Positions 12,201-24,300 of a stretch of 64,000 nucleotides of DNA are shown one piece after another. The notes under the pieces were generated by a model. It saw only the letters and a program-made list of their open reading frames with translations, was not told the origin of the DNA and did no database searches. The DNA is from Sclerurus mexicanus. Lineage: Eukaryota > Chordata > Aves > Passeriformes > Furnariidae. The stretch covers positions 310,001 to 374,000 of the forward strand of contig VWZF01003201.1 of NCBI GenBank assembly GCA_013396755.1. The letters run 5' to 3'. A program made the translations under genes and the position numbers. Numbering within the stretch: the stretch's first letter is position 1; each line of letters starts with the position of its first letter.

Positions 12201-15200
12201 AAAAGAAGCTTTAGATTCCTGTCTCGACACGCAGACTAGGTGTTCAGCCTCCTCTCAGTTGCCTGCAGATTACCCTCATGGCACACAATGAGAAACCAAC
12301 AGTTTAAGAACAGTGTGTTGATATTGTATTTTATTCCCCAAAAGTACTTCATTATGATAGCTCCTAGTGTGATCCCATGTGCTGTGCAGCCACGTGGGCC
12401 AAATGCTAATTCCACCCACCAAATGTACAGGTAATGACAGTGAATGGGACAGGGGTCAGGAGCAGATTCCAATCAAAGCCATTAAGTACCGCTGGCAGAT
12501 GGAGCACACTGAGCAATTAATGAACCCTTTCTGAGGTTTGTACCATGTCAGTGATGACGAGTTTGATAACTGCAACACCTGTATCACTAGCATATTGCAC
12601 GTCATGCATAATACTGCTCTTATTCCTATTCTGAGAGAAACAAAGCTGTAACAAATGACAAGGTTGACACATGCAGAATCCCTTGGTTTTTAAGGTGATT
12701 ACAGGTTACAGAGTTAGGCACGTGTGTACCGACATGTTCCAAGAATAACTCCTTTTTATGGATAATTAAATCTTAAAACCATCAAGGGCTGGGTGTTGTT
12801 CTGACCGTCAGAGCTGAAGGGGGAAAAATGCAAGGACAAAGCAGAGGTACATTGGGCACAGGTGAAGTGGTGGACTTGTGTGGAAAGCAATGGTTTTCCT
12901 CCCTATCTCTCCCATGCTGCAGGCTGTGTCTCCTCTTCCCTCTGCATTTCAGTGAGGTTGCCAGGTGCAAGAGTGTGAGCCCAAGGCTGCAGGGAGCAGA
13001 ACTGGGATGGTATGTGGTTCTTGGGGGAAACACATCTCACCATCTTGCAGAGGGTGGCTGCAGCCTGGCCCTCAGTCTTACCATTGTGCCCATCCTGTTT
13101 CATTAGAACCTGTTTGTATGTTTAATACTGTATGTGCTGCTAATTACAGCCCAACAATACTAACTCAGTGTGCAAACAAGGCCATCATCCAAGTATTGTT
13201 TTGCATAACCGGAATACTGGGGTTGCAAACATTTGCATAATGTTTAATTATTTAGTCAGAACATAAAATTTGTCTTCGTCTCAAAAGCATTTTTGTGAAA
13301 TGTCTCAATAATTAAACACCACTATGTTTATTAACAGCAGGGAAGATTCATAAAATGTATTAGTCAGAAAAAAAGCAAGTAACTGCATCTTGCTAGAGTA
13401 ATCAAAATACGCCACTGCAAAGTAGGTCCCCAAGCATGGCAAACACCAGCATGAACTCCTTTGTGCAACCAAGCAGAAGACAATTAAAAGCGTAACAGTT
13501 CAGCGGCTGTACCTTGGAGGGGTCAGGAAGCCAGAATTCAATGGCTTAATTCATTCATTAATCAATATATAACATTTTGAGAAGACTGGTTCAATTATAT
13601 TGAGGCTGCTGAAGTGAGCCTTGTATCTATGAAAGGTAAAATCTGGAGTCAGCTGGAGGGCCATGCATGGTGTCACAGCCTGGGGAAGGTGTCTGCAGGC
13701 TCCTGCTCTGATGTGCTGCCCAGTGGAAGGTTCCCTGGCCCATGCCCCAGGTGACAGGCCCACATTTGCTCCCCTTATGTGAGACCTGGGAGCAGACATG
13801 GTTCTTCATGGGGTTCCTCTAGGCAGTTGCTGAACAGGCTGAAAAAAAGCAAAGTAGGATCTAGTAAAGTAGCCAGAGGCACATAATAAAAACCTCTTCC
13901 TTGATGGCATAGGAAAGGGCTTCCTTCTGCAGCATTTCCACACCATTGCTTGCTGATAGGGAAGAAGGGGTGTATAAATACAAAAATTCCCCCCAAAGGA
14001 ATGGTCAGAGTCAGGGCTGAAGTTGCCGAATGTGTCAGGGCTGTTTCAGCACCAGCCAAGACCAAAAGGTTCTTTCAAGCAAGTAAAACTCACAGGCTGC
14101 AGAGGAAGAGACAGATACTGGACTCTAGTTTGATCAAAACAGTTTCTGTGCCCAAATATAAAAACTCCAAATTGTACTGGGTTGTTTCAAGGGAAGGGAG
14201 AATTCAGCACCAGAAATTGGTTTTTAATTAAAGCAGCAATTGCCCACTAAATTAGGTGGAAGTAAGTCTTACGTCCTGGGAACAAACATTCACCTCTAAA
14301 ATCAAGTATTTTAGTAATTTGAAATTATGAGCTTGCATATAAAAGAAGCATAAAATTAAAAGGTTATTTTATTTTATTTAGGCATGGTGGAGGTTTTCTT
14401 TTTCTCTTTTTAATTTGACTTTATACTTCAGTTGTATTTCAATAATGTTATGCAAGAAATGAAGCTTGTGTCCTTCTGCCCTCTCTGAAACTCATCTCTT
14501 ACTTCCTAACAAGAATTCTAAATTGCTCAAACCAATTTCTGAGACATGCATATAGTTAAGAGGCTCCCTTTTTGTCCATCAATTACGTAAAAGCTGCTGA
14601 GGAAACCACCTCTTCTCCTCCGATATCCTTGGCATAACTTCCCAGACTCAGTCTGAGTGTTACTGTTCTGTGGCGCTGTGCCAGGGGTCATGTCACACAG
14701 GAGCTGGTGAGGGGACAGCTTCCTTTGGTGGGTGGGTTTGGGGAGCTGTTTGAGCAACGGGGTAAAAGAAACAGGGAAACCAGCATAAATCTACCAGCTT
14801 GAATAACCACGCTCTGCTTTCCCCGCATGAAAACCTAAGCCCACATAAACAGGCTCTGACAGCCAACACTGCGTTTTTCCTAAGCCAAAGCAAAACCCTC
14901 CTTCCCATCCTGCTTTAGGGAAGTAGGTCACAGTAAAATCTGCCTCCCCGCTCTCTTGTCCACGATCACAAGGTAAGATAGATTACATCCTCACAGTAAT
15001 CAGGGAAATTGTGGCGTGAAAAGGCAATTCAAAGGTTCAGTGTCTCTCTGGAGAGCAGCTGACAGCACCGTCCACCATCAAAAATGCCTTGCAACCCGCT
15101 GCCCCAGACTGCTTGTGCCCTGCACTCCACTGACAGACCAAGTTCCGCAGATGGATCTGATGCTGAGGAAACACAGGCACCCTTGGGTGGCAGGCAGCTC

Positions 15201-18200
15201 GTGGTGGGCTGCTTCAGCACGCTTGGAAAACAAACAATATTGCAGAGGGGAAAGCACAAAGAAACTGGGCAGTCAGAATTCCCTGCTGAAGTGGGAAGGT
15301 TCCCTCTGTTATCCCTAGCTCCGACTTTTCTTTGCATTGCTTTTCTTCCTTCTGAGACCGTGACGGTGCTGTGCAGAGGCTGTGCCCACCACATTTCTGT
15401 GCTGCACAAAAGCAGGGGCAGCACATCGGGTGTCGTGAGCGCATGCTGTGAGTGCTGGAGCTGGATTTACTGCACCACTGAACCACCCAGGGGCTTGAAG
15501 GAGCATGTGAGTGAGCTTTGCAGTGCCACAAGTTTGGGGTAAAGGGTGTGACTCGTGCCACTACTCCTCTTACTTGGGAGTCTTTTGTGGTTCAAAATAA
15601 AGGCATGAACCAAACCACAGGCTTCATTAAGCAAAAAGCATTCCCTTCTGTGTACTTGAGGTGAATGCTGCAGGAAGAGACAAAGGAGTTAAAAGAAGAC
15701 AAGTCGTGTTTAAAGGAGTGGCTAAATGGGGAAGATGATGTCTGTTTTGCCTGGACAGGCTCAGGACCTTATTCTGCTGCCATGTCTGCAGGCAGCCTGC
15801 CCATCAAAATTATCTCCGGTGCTGAGTGCAGTGAGGACAAGCCAACAGCTTATTATATAGGAGTCTCTGTTATTTCTGCTGAGAAAGGTGGCTTTTATTT
15901 TCCTGAAGGGTTATTAACTGAATTCTTCTCTTGTCATAACTCTGGTTGTTTTCCTCTGCGTTTTCCAGTCAGCTCTCTTTGGTTCTTCAACGTGGGCAAT
16001 GGTTTGCAGGGGTTTACTGGCAGTCTTCTTAAATTTGGGGCAGTAAGAATAAAAATAATTTGGAAATTGTATTTCTTTGGGAGACGTGATCACCAGAGCA
16101 GGCCTTTGGGACAAACTCGGCTCTGCAGTTCAGCAACTTCCAGTTTCTGGTACAGTGCTGCACCTTGGGCTGCCACTTGCACAAACAGTCCCATGACTGG
16201 AGCTGGAGCCCAGAGATACATAACTAATGTTGCCTCATCTCAACATGGTGTGCTGGTTGGGCAGGGCAGCACAGATGGTGGTTGGCAAGAAGCTGGCTTG
16301 CTGGGTTCCTCTGTCTCCTCACCATCACTGAAGGCGCCATAGTTTTCCATGACCTGGCCCAAGAGCAGCACAGATGGCCCACTTGCTTTGTCATCCCAGA
16401 GCTGCCAGCATGGGTGACAAATGACAGTGTGGAAGCCATGCGCTGGTCATCATTGCAGGACCCATTGGTGTGAAGTGCCACTAGACAGTGAGCAGAGAAT
16501 TCTTTCTTTTTCCTTTTTTCAATTAGAGGTTTCCCAGGAAGAGCTCACTCTCAAAAGGCAAAGTAATAATTTATGTGTCAATTCTAAACTTGAGAAATCA
16601 AACCATATTTGGGAAAAAATGGGAACTACTTGCTACAATGAGTTAAGATACCACAGTACCTGGCTGGGCATCCTTGAATAGGCTTCAATGGAATTATGAA
16701 CCTGCAACATATACCATTTCATACTTATTTGCATAAGTGAATGAACAAAGCAAAAGGAAATCAACAATGAAAGTACTCAGTGTGAAGCTATGTGAGATGG
16801 AAGAAAAATTGTTCTCTATGACTTTCCTTCAGTAGTATTTTACAAGCTCTTAGCTGCATTCCTAGCAGTTCTAAGAACTGTTTGGGACCAGAGAGTGATT
16901 TGGGATCCTGGAGAGGGAGATAGTTTAACATTTCCCTGAATGAGCTCCATTTAAGTTGCTGTAGGTGAGCTAGAGTGGTTTTCTTCTGGGAATACAGCCA
17001 GTGTAAATAGAGTTAGAATCTGCAGCAAAGGTGCTGCAAGGTACTGCAAAAGAAGAAGATCTGAATGGTTTGTGAATATGTGTCCCATCAGTCCCCAGCT
17101 TCCAAGTGTAACATGATGCAGAGAATTATCTGGGACTAGTAGTCCATAGAAAATATTTACGTGGCATTTATTTTGTGAGGTCAGACAATAAATGATCCCA
17201 TGCTATAAAAACTCAATCATTCCTCCTCCTTATTGAACATCTTGGCAAACACTGAGAGTTTGTGAGCCTGAGACCTGTGCCCACTTGGAACTGAAATGCC
17301 TTCTCCTACAAGAGCTAAATCCATGCAGCCACATTAGGCAGGATCACACAGGGCTACATTCCCCCCTGGGGTTTTTACAGACATGCAGCACTGCCCAGTG
17401 TTTGCAAATAGCCTTTTTTTTTTCCCCTTTTTTTGACTCTGTAACAGTACAAAAGTTATCTTCTAACCACAAACACAAAATCCTGTAATTAAACCTTTGT
17501 TACCCAGAGCAGAGCGCTCATCATGTATACAAAGCAAACATTTTGGCAAGTTTATTATGCTCCTTGAGACTAAGAGGGAATTAATGGCATTGCAAAATTA
17601 CAGCAAGCTGCTTCCTATGCTGCTGCTGGATATTTTCACTGGCAACAAGATTTTATATTCCTCTTCATCCTGAAAAAATGCAACAGATATAGTAAACGTT
17701 TTTACTGTCAAAGGCAACACAGTGCAAAACACCATATCAAAGTAAAGGACAGTGGGATGTTTTGGCCTTAAAAAATCATTGCACTTCTCTGTCTACTAAA
17801 AATCATTTAGTATCAATTTTTCATTTAAAATTACTAAACATTAGGAGGTAGCTGGTTAGGATAATCCATCAAGTAAACTGCATAAGTCATCAAATTTAGA
17901 GTTTTTGCACTGAAAGGTGCCTGATAGACAATTTCATTTGTGGAGGCCCTTTACTGCCAGGAAGGCACCTTGCTCATTAGACAGAAAGCTAAAGGTGTCT
18001 CATGAAGCACTTCTGGGAGAGGAAATTTCTGTTTGTCAAGTCCATTTTGTTGGTTTTTGACTGTAAATCCAGCTCCTGTTACTTCATGTGCATGAGTCGT
18101 GAACAAAGGGTGAATTTTTACATCTTATTTTTGTTGGATGTTACATTCCAACAGTATATATTGCAGCTGCCTGAGCAAAATGGATCAGCCTGAGTCAGTC

Positions 18201-18689
18201 ACATTGCTTCTCAGTTGGAAAAGTACAATGACATCGTCAGGAAAGCTGATCAGATCTGAAGGGCTTTTCTGCTGGTATTGAGTGTGAAACATAAATCACT
18301 GTTCACACAGAGGAGAGAAGTACATTTGTGTTTGCATCTTTCCATTGCCACAATGAGCCATTTGACCAAAGAAGAATACATGGGTTCTAAAACTATTTTC
18401 TGTCTACCTGTTCACAAGACACTTATAAGCAAGTCCTCCTTGCATGACCTTTTGACTTATTTATCTGGGTACAAACCAATGCCGTGAGAAGGTAAAAATT
18501 CACCTGACCATCATATCAGCAGTTTGAGTAGCCAGGTGTCCTCTCTTGCACAAAGGCAAGGGCCATTGGCAGTGGTAAGAGAATATGAAGAAGCTCAGTG
18601 GTGCTGCCTCCTGAAGACTCTCACAATCTCCCAAACCAAGGCCCTGGCTTTTGTGTCGAGCAGCACTTGATGGGTTTTGTCTTCTGCTG

Positions 18690-18860
18690 ATTTGTCTAGC
18701 CGTGTTTTGAAGTCAACTGAACCTTGGGTGTCTACAACCTCCTATGGCAATCAGTTCCAGCCTAACTCTGCATTGCGTGGAGAGAAGCACATGTTACTGC
18801 TCCTCTGAAGCATATTTTGAGACACTTGAATTGGTCCATAATTATGGCAGAATTGGTCAA
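18690..18860 (-). mobile_element. Possible ancient CR1-like fragment
   Basis: Phrases such as CTACAACCTCCTATGGCAAT and AGTTCCAGCCTAACTCTGC resemble the minus-orientation CR1 3' region in heavily diverged form. No terminal tail is visible. The call rests on resemblance by eye and could be another old LINE. Confidence 0.4.
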
Positions 18861-20582
18861 GATCCGGAGTTTGTTTCAGGTAGGCCTAGCAGTCTGCGGT
18901 GTTGCAGTCTATTCCCTTGATGGGCAGATGATGCTCATGGGCTTGTAGGAGTCCACATTGCTGGCTGTCAGCACTCACAGCAGTCATTCTCACCCACTTG
19001 GCACTGAAAACCTGGAAGTGAGTGGAACCACCAGAAATCCTAAGGCTGCAATACCTGGACCACATCACAGTCAATGGCAAAATGGAGGCTGATGTCTGGC
19101 TGATGCTTCCCACCTCGGCATGCTCCCAAATCTAGATCCCAAATGCCCCATGAGCTCTAGGGCTGTGATCCGTGAAGAGCTGGTCGCCCACTCACCTCCT
19201 CTTGTTGACATGTCTGCAAGGTGGTTGGACACGGGGCTTGTTCCCCTTGAGATGGTGCAGGTCTTGCCACAATACCACTGTCTTTCACCTACATTATTCC
19301 TGAGCATCTGTCTGTGAAAACAGGAGGTAGTTCGAGAGATTTGTACTCTTCCCCATACAGCTACACAGGTCATGCTCCAGGAATTCAGTTGTGATTCAAC
19401 ACAGTTTTAATCATTTTAAACAAGGAGGGAATTATAACGAGGCAGACTGTACCTTTAACTACATTTCCTGAAAACACTGTGCTGTTTTCATGGGGTGGCA
19501 ATAATTAGAGAATACAAATTTGGTCTTTTTTAATATAATATATTCCTTTAATAGAGAAACTGTTTGGGTTTGGTTTTTTTCAAGACTGCTACAAAAGGTA
19601 ATACCATATCTTAAAATTACACTTCATGCTAATTAGTTATTTATTACAGAAAGGATGTTTCGGAAAGAGAGGGAGTTAAGATGGTTTTTATTGTATCTGA
19701 AAAATGTGCCTTTTTCTACTGTAGCTCCTAGAGAATTATTTAATTACCACAAAACAAACAAACAAAAAAGGGTCACTTGGAGTTAAGGACTATGCATGCT
19801 TGCTCATGGGGGAGCAGTGTGAAAGTTCTTTGCACAACCAACCTTCAGACAACTATGCCCACGCTTGCACATCCTGTAATTAAACTACTCTTTCTGGTGT
19901 GGATCTGTTTAACAAGACAGCTGGCCTGCTGCTTCTGATTTCAGTGAGTATCCACTGCCTTTTGTGACCTGCAGGAAAGAGAAAGCCCTGGGACAGCTGG
20001 CAGAAACCCGTTTGGGTCAGGCCCAGTGCCAGCTGCTGTGATGGGCTGGAGCAGGTCTGTGCAGCAGCCACAAGACCTCCAGCAGCCATGCAGGCTGACT
20101 GGCTTTATCTAAAGGCTTTGACAAACATAAAACTTGCTTTGCCTCCCGGTATTTTCAACAATGAAAGACAACCTGATTGAAAACTTTTAGTAGTGTCTTG
20201 GATATTCATATGCCCAGCTCTCTGTTTCTTTATTCATTACAAAATGCTGCTGTCATTAGCGAGAGGGCTGGGGTTTTCCTCCCCACCTCTGTAGAGAAGA
20301 CAAGGTTTCGAAATCGCAAACGCAGGTACTAGGAAACCCTATGTTTCCTAAAGTTTCCCCACATTTTGCCGAAGAGAATGTTGATATAAACATAAAAATC
20401 ATAAAACTGATATAGACATTAAAAAAACGAGGAAGCACAGTGCTAAGGTAGTAGTTTCCCCCCGAATACACAAAGTGAAATGCTTGCCTTAGCAGTGGGG
20501 TATCACGGTTCGGTCTCCTTGCTGCTCACTTGCTTGCAAACATTGTGCAACCAAGGTTGCTCAGAGAAGGAGCTTAGGAATT

Positions 20583-20588
20583 TTTATT
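20583..20588 (-). terminator. CRACDL: Candidate CRACDL polyadenylation signal
   Basis: TTTATT on the plus strand gives AATAAA on the minus strand about 590 nt downstream of the CRACDL stop. A second AATAAA lies near 20229-20236. Either could end the 3'UTR, and I cannot choose between them from sequence alone. Confidence 0.3.
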
Positions 20589-21173
20589 TGTGGTCACACA
20601 TAAATGTGTGTATTTGTGCCTCCTGAAATGTAACCTAACCCCAGGAACTGTACCGCTGGCTCAGCTAGGCAAACACACAGCTCAGGCAACACGTTTGAAT
20701 GGAATACTCACTAGCAGCTATTCATGAATATCTCCATGAACCCAATAGCTTTGGTAGAGAGTGTGTCAGGCGATTCCGGTGAAACACATCAACAGAATCA
20801 GGCTGTTAGTGCACAATTTATAAATGTAAACAGAGAAAACCATAACAAATAGAATTTTCCAGCAACAACAGAAGTTCAGCAAAGTTTAGCAAAGATCCTG
20901 TTTTGATGCAAACATAATTAAAAGCAGAAAATGCAGGAAATACATAAGGGGTTTTTTTCAAAGTGTATGCATGTCCTTAGCATAGTTTAAGTAATCCATT
21001 GCCATTGCAATCCTGATTGCTACAAAGTTGAAGGTAAACTTTTTGACCGCACCTATTGCACACTTTCTCCACAGCTGTACAATAAAACCCTTCTCCTGTA
21101 CCAAGAGAGTCTTCACTGTGATTAGCTGGTCTGTAGAAGTTCAATTAAGCAGTTGACTTAATTATGAAAGATG
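20589..21173 (-). other. CRACDL: Probable CRACDL 3'UTR
   Basis: This follows the CRACDL stop codon directly, with no new coding frame. It is AT-rich and probably belongs to the terminal exon. The downstream limit is set by the nearest AATAAA and is tentative. Confidence 0.4.
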
Positions 21174-21337
21174 CTATTTGTTTGCATCGTTCCATTTTAT
21201 AATCTGTGGCATATCACTCCAAGCTTGAGATTTCTTTTTGGCCAGTTCCATCCACGATGGCTGATCTGGAGCAGCATTACTGCCTTTCTTCAGGTGGCTT
21301 ATTTCCTCCTTATCCACCAGTGCAGGTGATGGAGCTA
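21174..21337 (-). CDS. CRACDL: CRACDL exon 10 (terminal coding exon)
   Basis: The acceptor TGTTTTATTCACAG precedes 21337. The exon completes the split valine codon left by exon 9 and encodes 53 more residues to the TAG at 21176-21174. It contains QPSWMELAKKKSQAWSDMPQ (about residues 943-962) and ends in IIKWNDANK. The motif PSWMELAKKK echoes PAWISIARQK in exon 8. Both the frame and the motif support this as the true C-terminus. Confidence 0.88.
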
Positions 21338-24300
21338 CTGTGAATAAAACACATGGGCATTTTACACTTGCTTGCTGTGCAGCTGAATACCCTAGCTCTT
21401 TTAATACTTCCCATACCTTGCCCTATGGTAGAAAATCTTTACATTTCACATGGAAACTTCTTCTGCAATAAGTTATTGAGGAAATTACCACTCTGTGCTT
21501 TAAATAATACAATGTTTTTCTCATCACTAAAATCTTTTGATACCTAAATTCACTAAAACACAACACGATGACCTGGATTCCTTGCTGTGCCCTGTGTTAA
21601 CACCTAGGCCAAAGAAGAGAGAGCCTTTTCATTAGAAAAAGCATTCACTTGCAAATTCCTTCTTTACCCAGCCCCCAATTCACAGGAATTTTATTACCTT
21701 CAAAACTTCCATCCTTTTTTCAAATTTTAATTGACCAAAGGGATTTACAGCAGAGTTATTGTGGGAGGACTGACAGTCAGTTTGTTATCACATCATTTCA
21801 GCTTGCTGAGGAAGTCACATTAAAATCGAATGCTGTTGAAAATATTTTTGCTTACATTTACACTGGGATGGTGCATTTGGGCCTCCATCCTGTGAAATGG
21901 CCTAGGATTCTCAGTTCATGTTACTTTTCACCTGAGTTTTGACTGCTCCTTGTTACTCTTTTGTTTGTAATCAAATTGGTGAAAAGAATATGCCACCACA
22001 TAAAACTCTAAATGTGACAGCTGAGAAAACTGTCCTGGCTGATGTGGGGCTGGAGGAGGAGATTGGGATCTAGCCCCCTACTCCTTCTGCAGCACACTCA
22101 AGCAGGATTTCTTGTGACAAGGTTGTGAGATAACAGCCTACATTTTAAGTTTTGTTTCCTACCAGGGACATAATGGGACAGTGAATTGGTTCTCAGCAGC
22201 AGCTCCTTCACTTCAGACTTTGTGACTTTCCTCTGCTCCTCGGAAGTGGTTTTGGGTGCCGAGTGGAAAGGTTTGCTCCATTGTTGCTTCACTGACCCCT
22301 AGGCACAGAGAGAGGGATAAAATCCAAGTAATGCAGGGAGAATGAGTCCAGTTCAGAAGAACACAAGCAAAGGGAGCGGATGTGGTGCTGGCTACAGGTT
22401 GACACATATCAGTCCTAATCCTTGAACTGATACCTGTTCAGAAAGTTCCAGTGGTTTCACATTAACGCCCATGATACTCAACTTTACAAATTAAAACTAT
22501 CCATCTGTATCTCTTACTCATAATGGTATCTATGAGTAAGTAATTATATCCTCAATGCAAAATGTATTCCAAGTCCTTTGCACGTCTCTACTAGCATATA
22601 TAGGATTTGGCAACAGTCTCGTTCTCTCATGTTTCCCTTTCACCTCCCAAATTTTGTGGGTTAGGGCACTGTATTTTTGGACAGTTGATGGTAAATGGAT
22701 TTTTCATAAAAAAGGAATCAAACACATCCTCCCATAGATTTTCTTGCCAGTATGAAAAACCACCCAGAAGTGATAGTGCCTGGTGCCATGTGGGAGAAAG
22801 AGAAAGCGGGAGGAGCACCAAGCCTCATATGCTGCAGTCAGGAGCATCTTGGCATGTTTCTCTGTTAGCTGCTATAGGGAAATAAAATGAATGGCATGAA
22901 TTTTTGAGATCATTGCCAGCTAAAATCTGGAGTTTCCAGTTCTGACACAGAAACTGTATTTTGGGTCCATTGAAACCCTTGATATCTAAGTGCTACAACA
23001 ATGCTGGGCGTCATTGCAGCTCATAAGCTTGCCTAGGCATCTTATTAGGTATTATCGCTTGTTAATCTAACCACTGCTATTTTTTATCATCTAGAAATCT
23101 TCTCTTATTTCGGGATATAAGGCGGCTGTCTGGGTTTCTAACAGTACCATCAGAAGCAAGAAAGTAGGCCATTTGCACTGGGAATGCTATACTGGTTTAG
23201 GACACACATGCTCCTGCATCAGCGCAGGGTTCTTCTTGTGCAGGATGCAAAACAGGCAGCACTCACATGCTGCTGCTCCGTGGACTAGGGAAGCCTTTTT
23301 AGTGTTCTGGATTTGTGCCAAGCACTTCTACTGGCACAGCTTTGTCATTTGGGAAGATCACTTGCTACAGGTATCACCCACTTTTGCATGGGCAGTGTCA
23401 GGCCATATTCCATGGCACCACATGTGCTTCTGAATTATCCATATACAAGGAACCAGGGTTTATATCTTGGCACTCTCTACAAATGTAAAAGTTATTTTTA
23501 TCCTATTTCAATTCTCAAGGCTCTAAAAATTGTTACCTAGGAGCTTCTGGGACTGAGCTGTTCATTCAGTGTTAAATCAATCAGAAGGTATAGGAGGTTC
23601 AATGAAATGCTGGGCTTAGAAGGATAGTTAAAGAGAACATATTCCCTCTGCATTGAGAAGGATCGGTTTAGCACCTCATTTGGGGTATTTTAGCATCCAA
23701 TACACATGTCAGATCTGGTAGGTATGCCAAGAAATTTTACACACCTCACATAGTTCCAGGATTTCTTGGAAATACAAAATTACTTATCTGAACAAGCAGA
23801 GCACTCTGAATCTGTAACACATTTTTGAGAGCACTGTCTTTGTTACTTATGGTTGTACTCCCTAAATATCTGTAACCATTATGGCATGACTGGTAACATA
23901 GCAGTAGACCCAAAGAATTCTATAGGAAGGTGATACAAAAGCATCAGAAATTTTTACTGTAAGTACCTCTGTTTGTTCCTTTTCTTTATTCTGTTTCTCT
24001 GTATCTGACTTAATATCCGAAGCCATGAGCTTTTCTCTGTCAAGTTCCTTCTCCTGATGCATGCCCCTCTGCTTTTGCCTTGCAATGGAAATCCAGGCTG
24101 GCTCTGCTGGAGTGTCAGGATCTCTTCCAAAGTCTCCGGTAGCCACAGGGGAAGGCACACTTTTCTCTGTTGACAGATTATTTATGTACAAGGTTATAAG
24201 AAAAAAAGTTGTAATCAGCTTCAGCTCATACTTGCTCAATATGCTGGTTGGTCTCAGGACACGAAAACAGCCTAGATAAATAGGAATTCCGTTTAGTTTG

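Larger units (their letters stand above)
5621..20560. other. Intergenic region between MGAT4A promoter and CRACDL 3' end
   Basis: About 15 kb separates the CpG island from the probable 3' end of CRACDL. It holds CR1 fragments, a short GGCAA repeat and AT-rich single-copy-looking sequence. No open frame here is recognisable. The longest, 225 codons at 15665-16342 on the plus strand, is discussed as a finding. No splice-supported exon was identified. Confidence 0.55.

Noticed and set aside
12960..13110. Overlapping open frames on both strands near 13 kb
   Set aside because: Mutual shadows in locally GC-richer DNA, with no splice-site support and no recognisable protein.
18886..19373. Overlapping minus-strand frames that might be a pseudogene
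   Set aside because: No recognisable protein, poly-A tail or flanking duplication was found. Lengths are within chance range.
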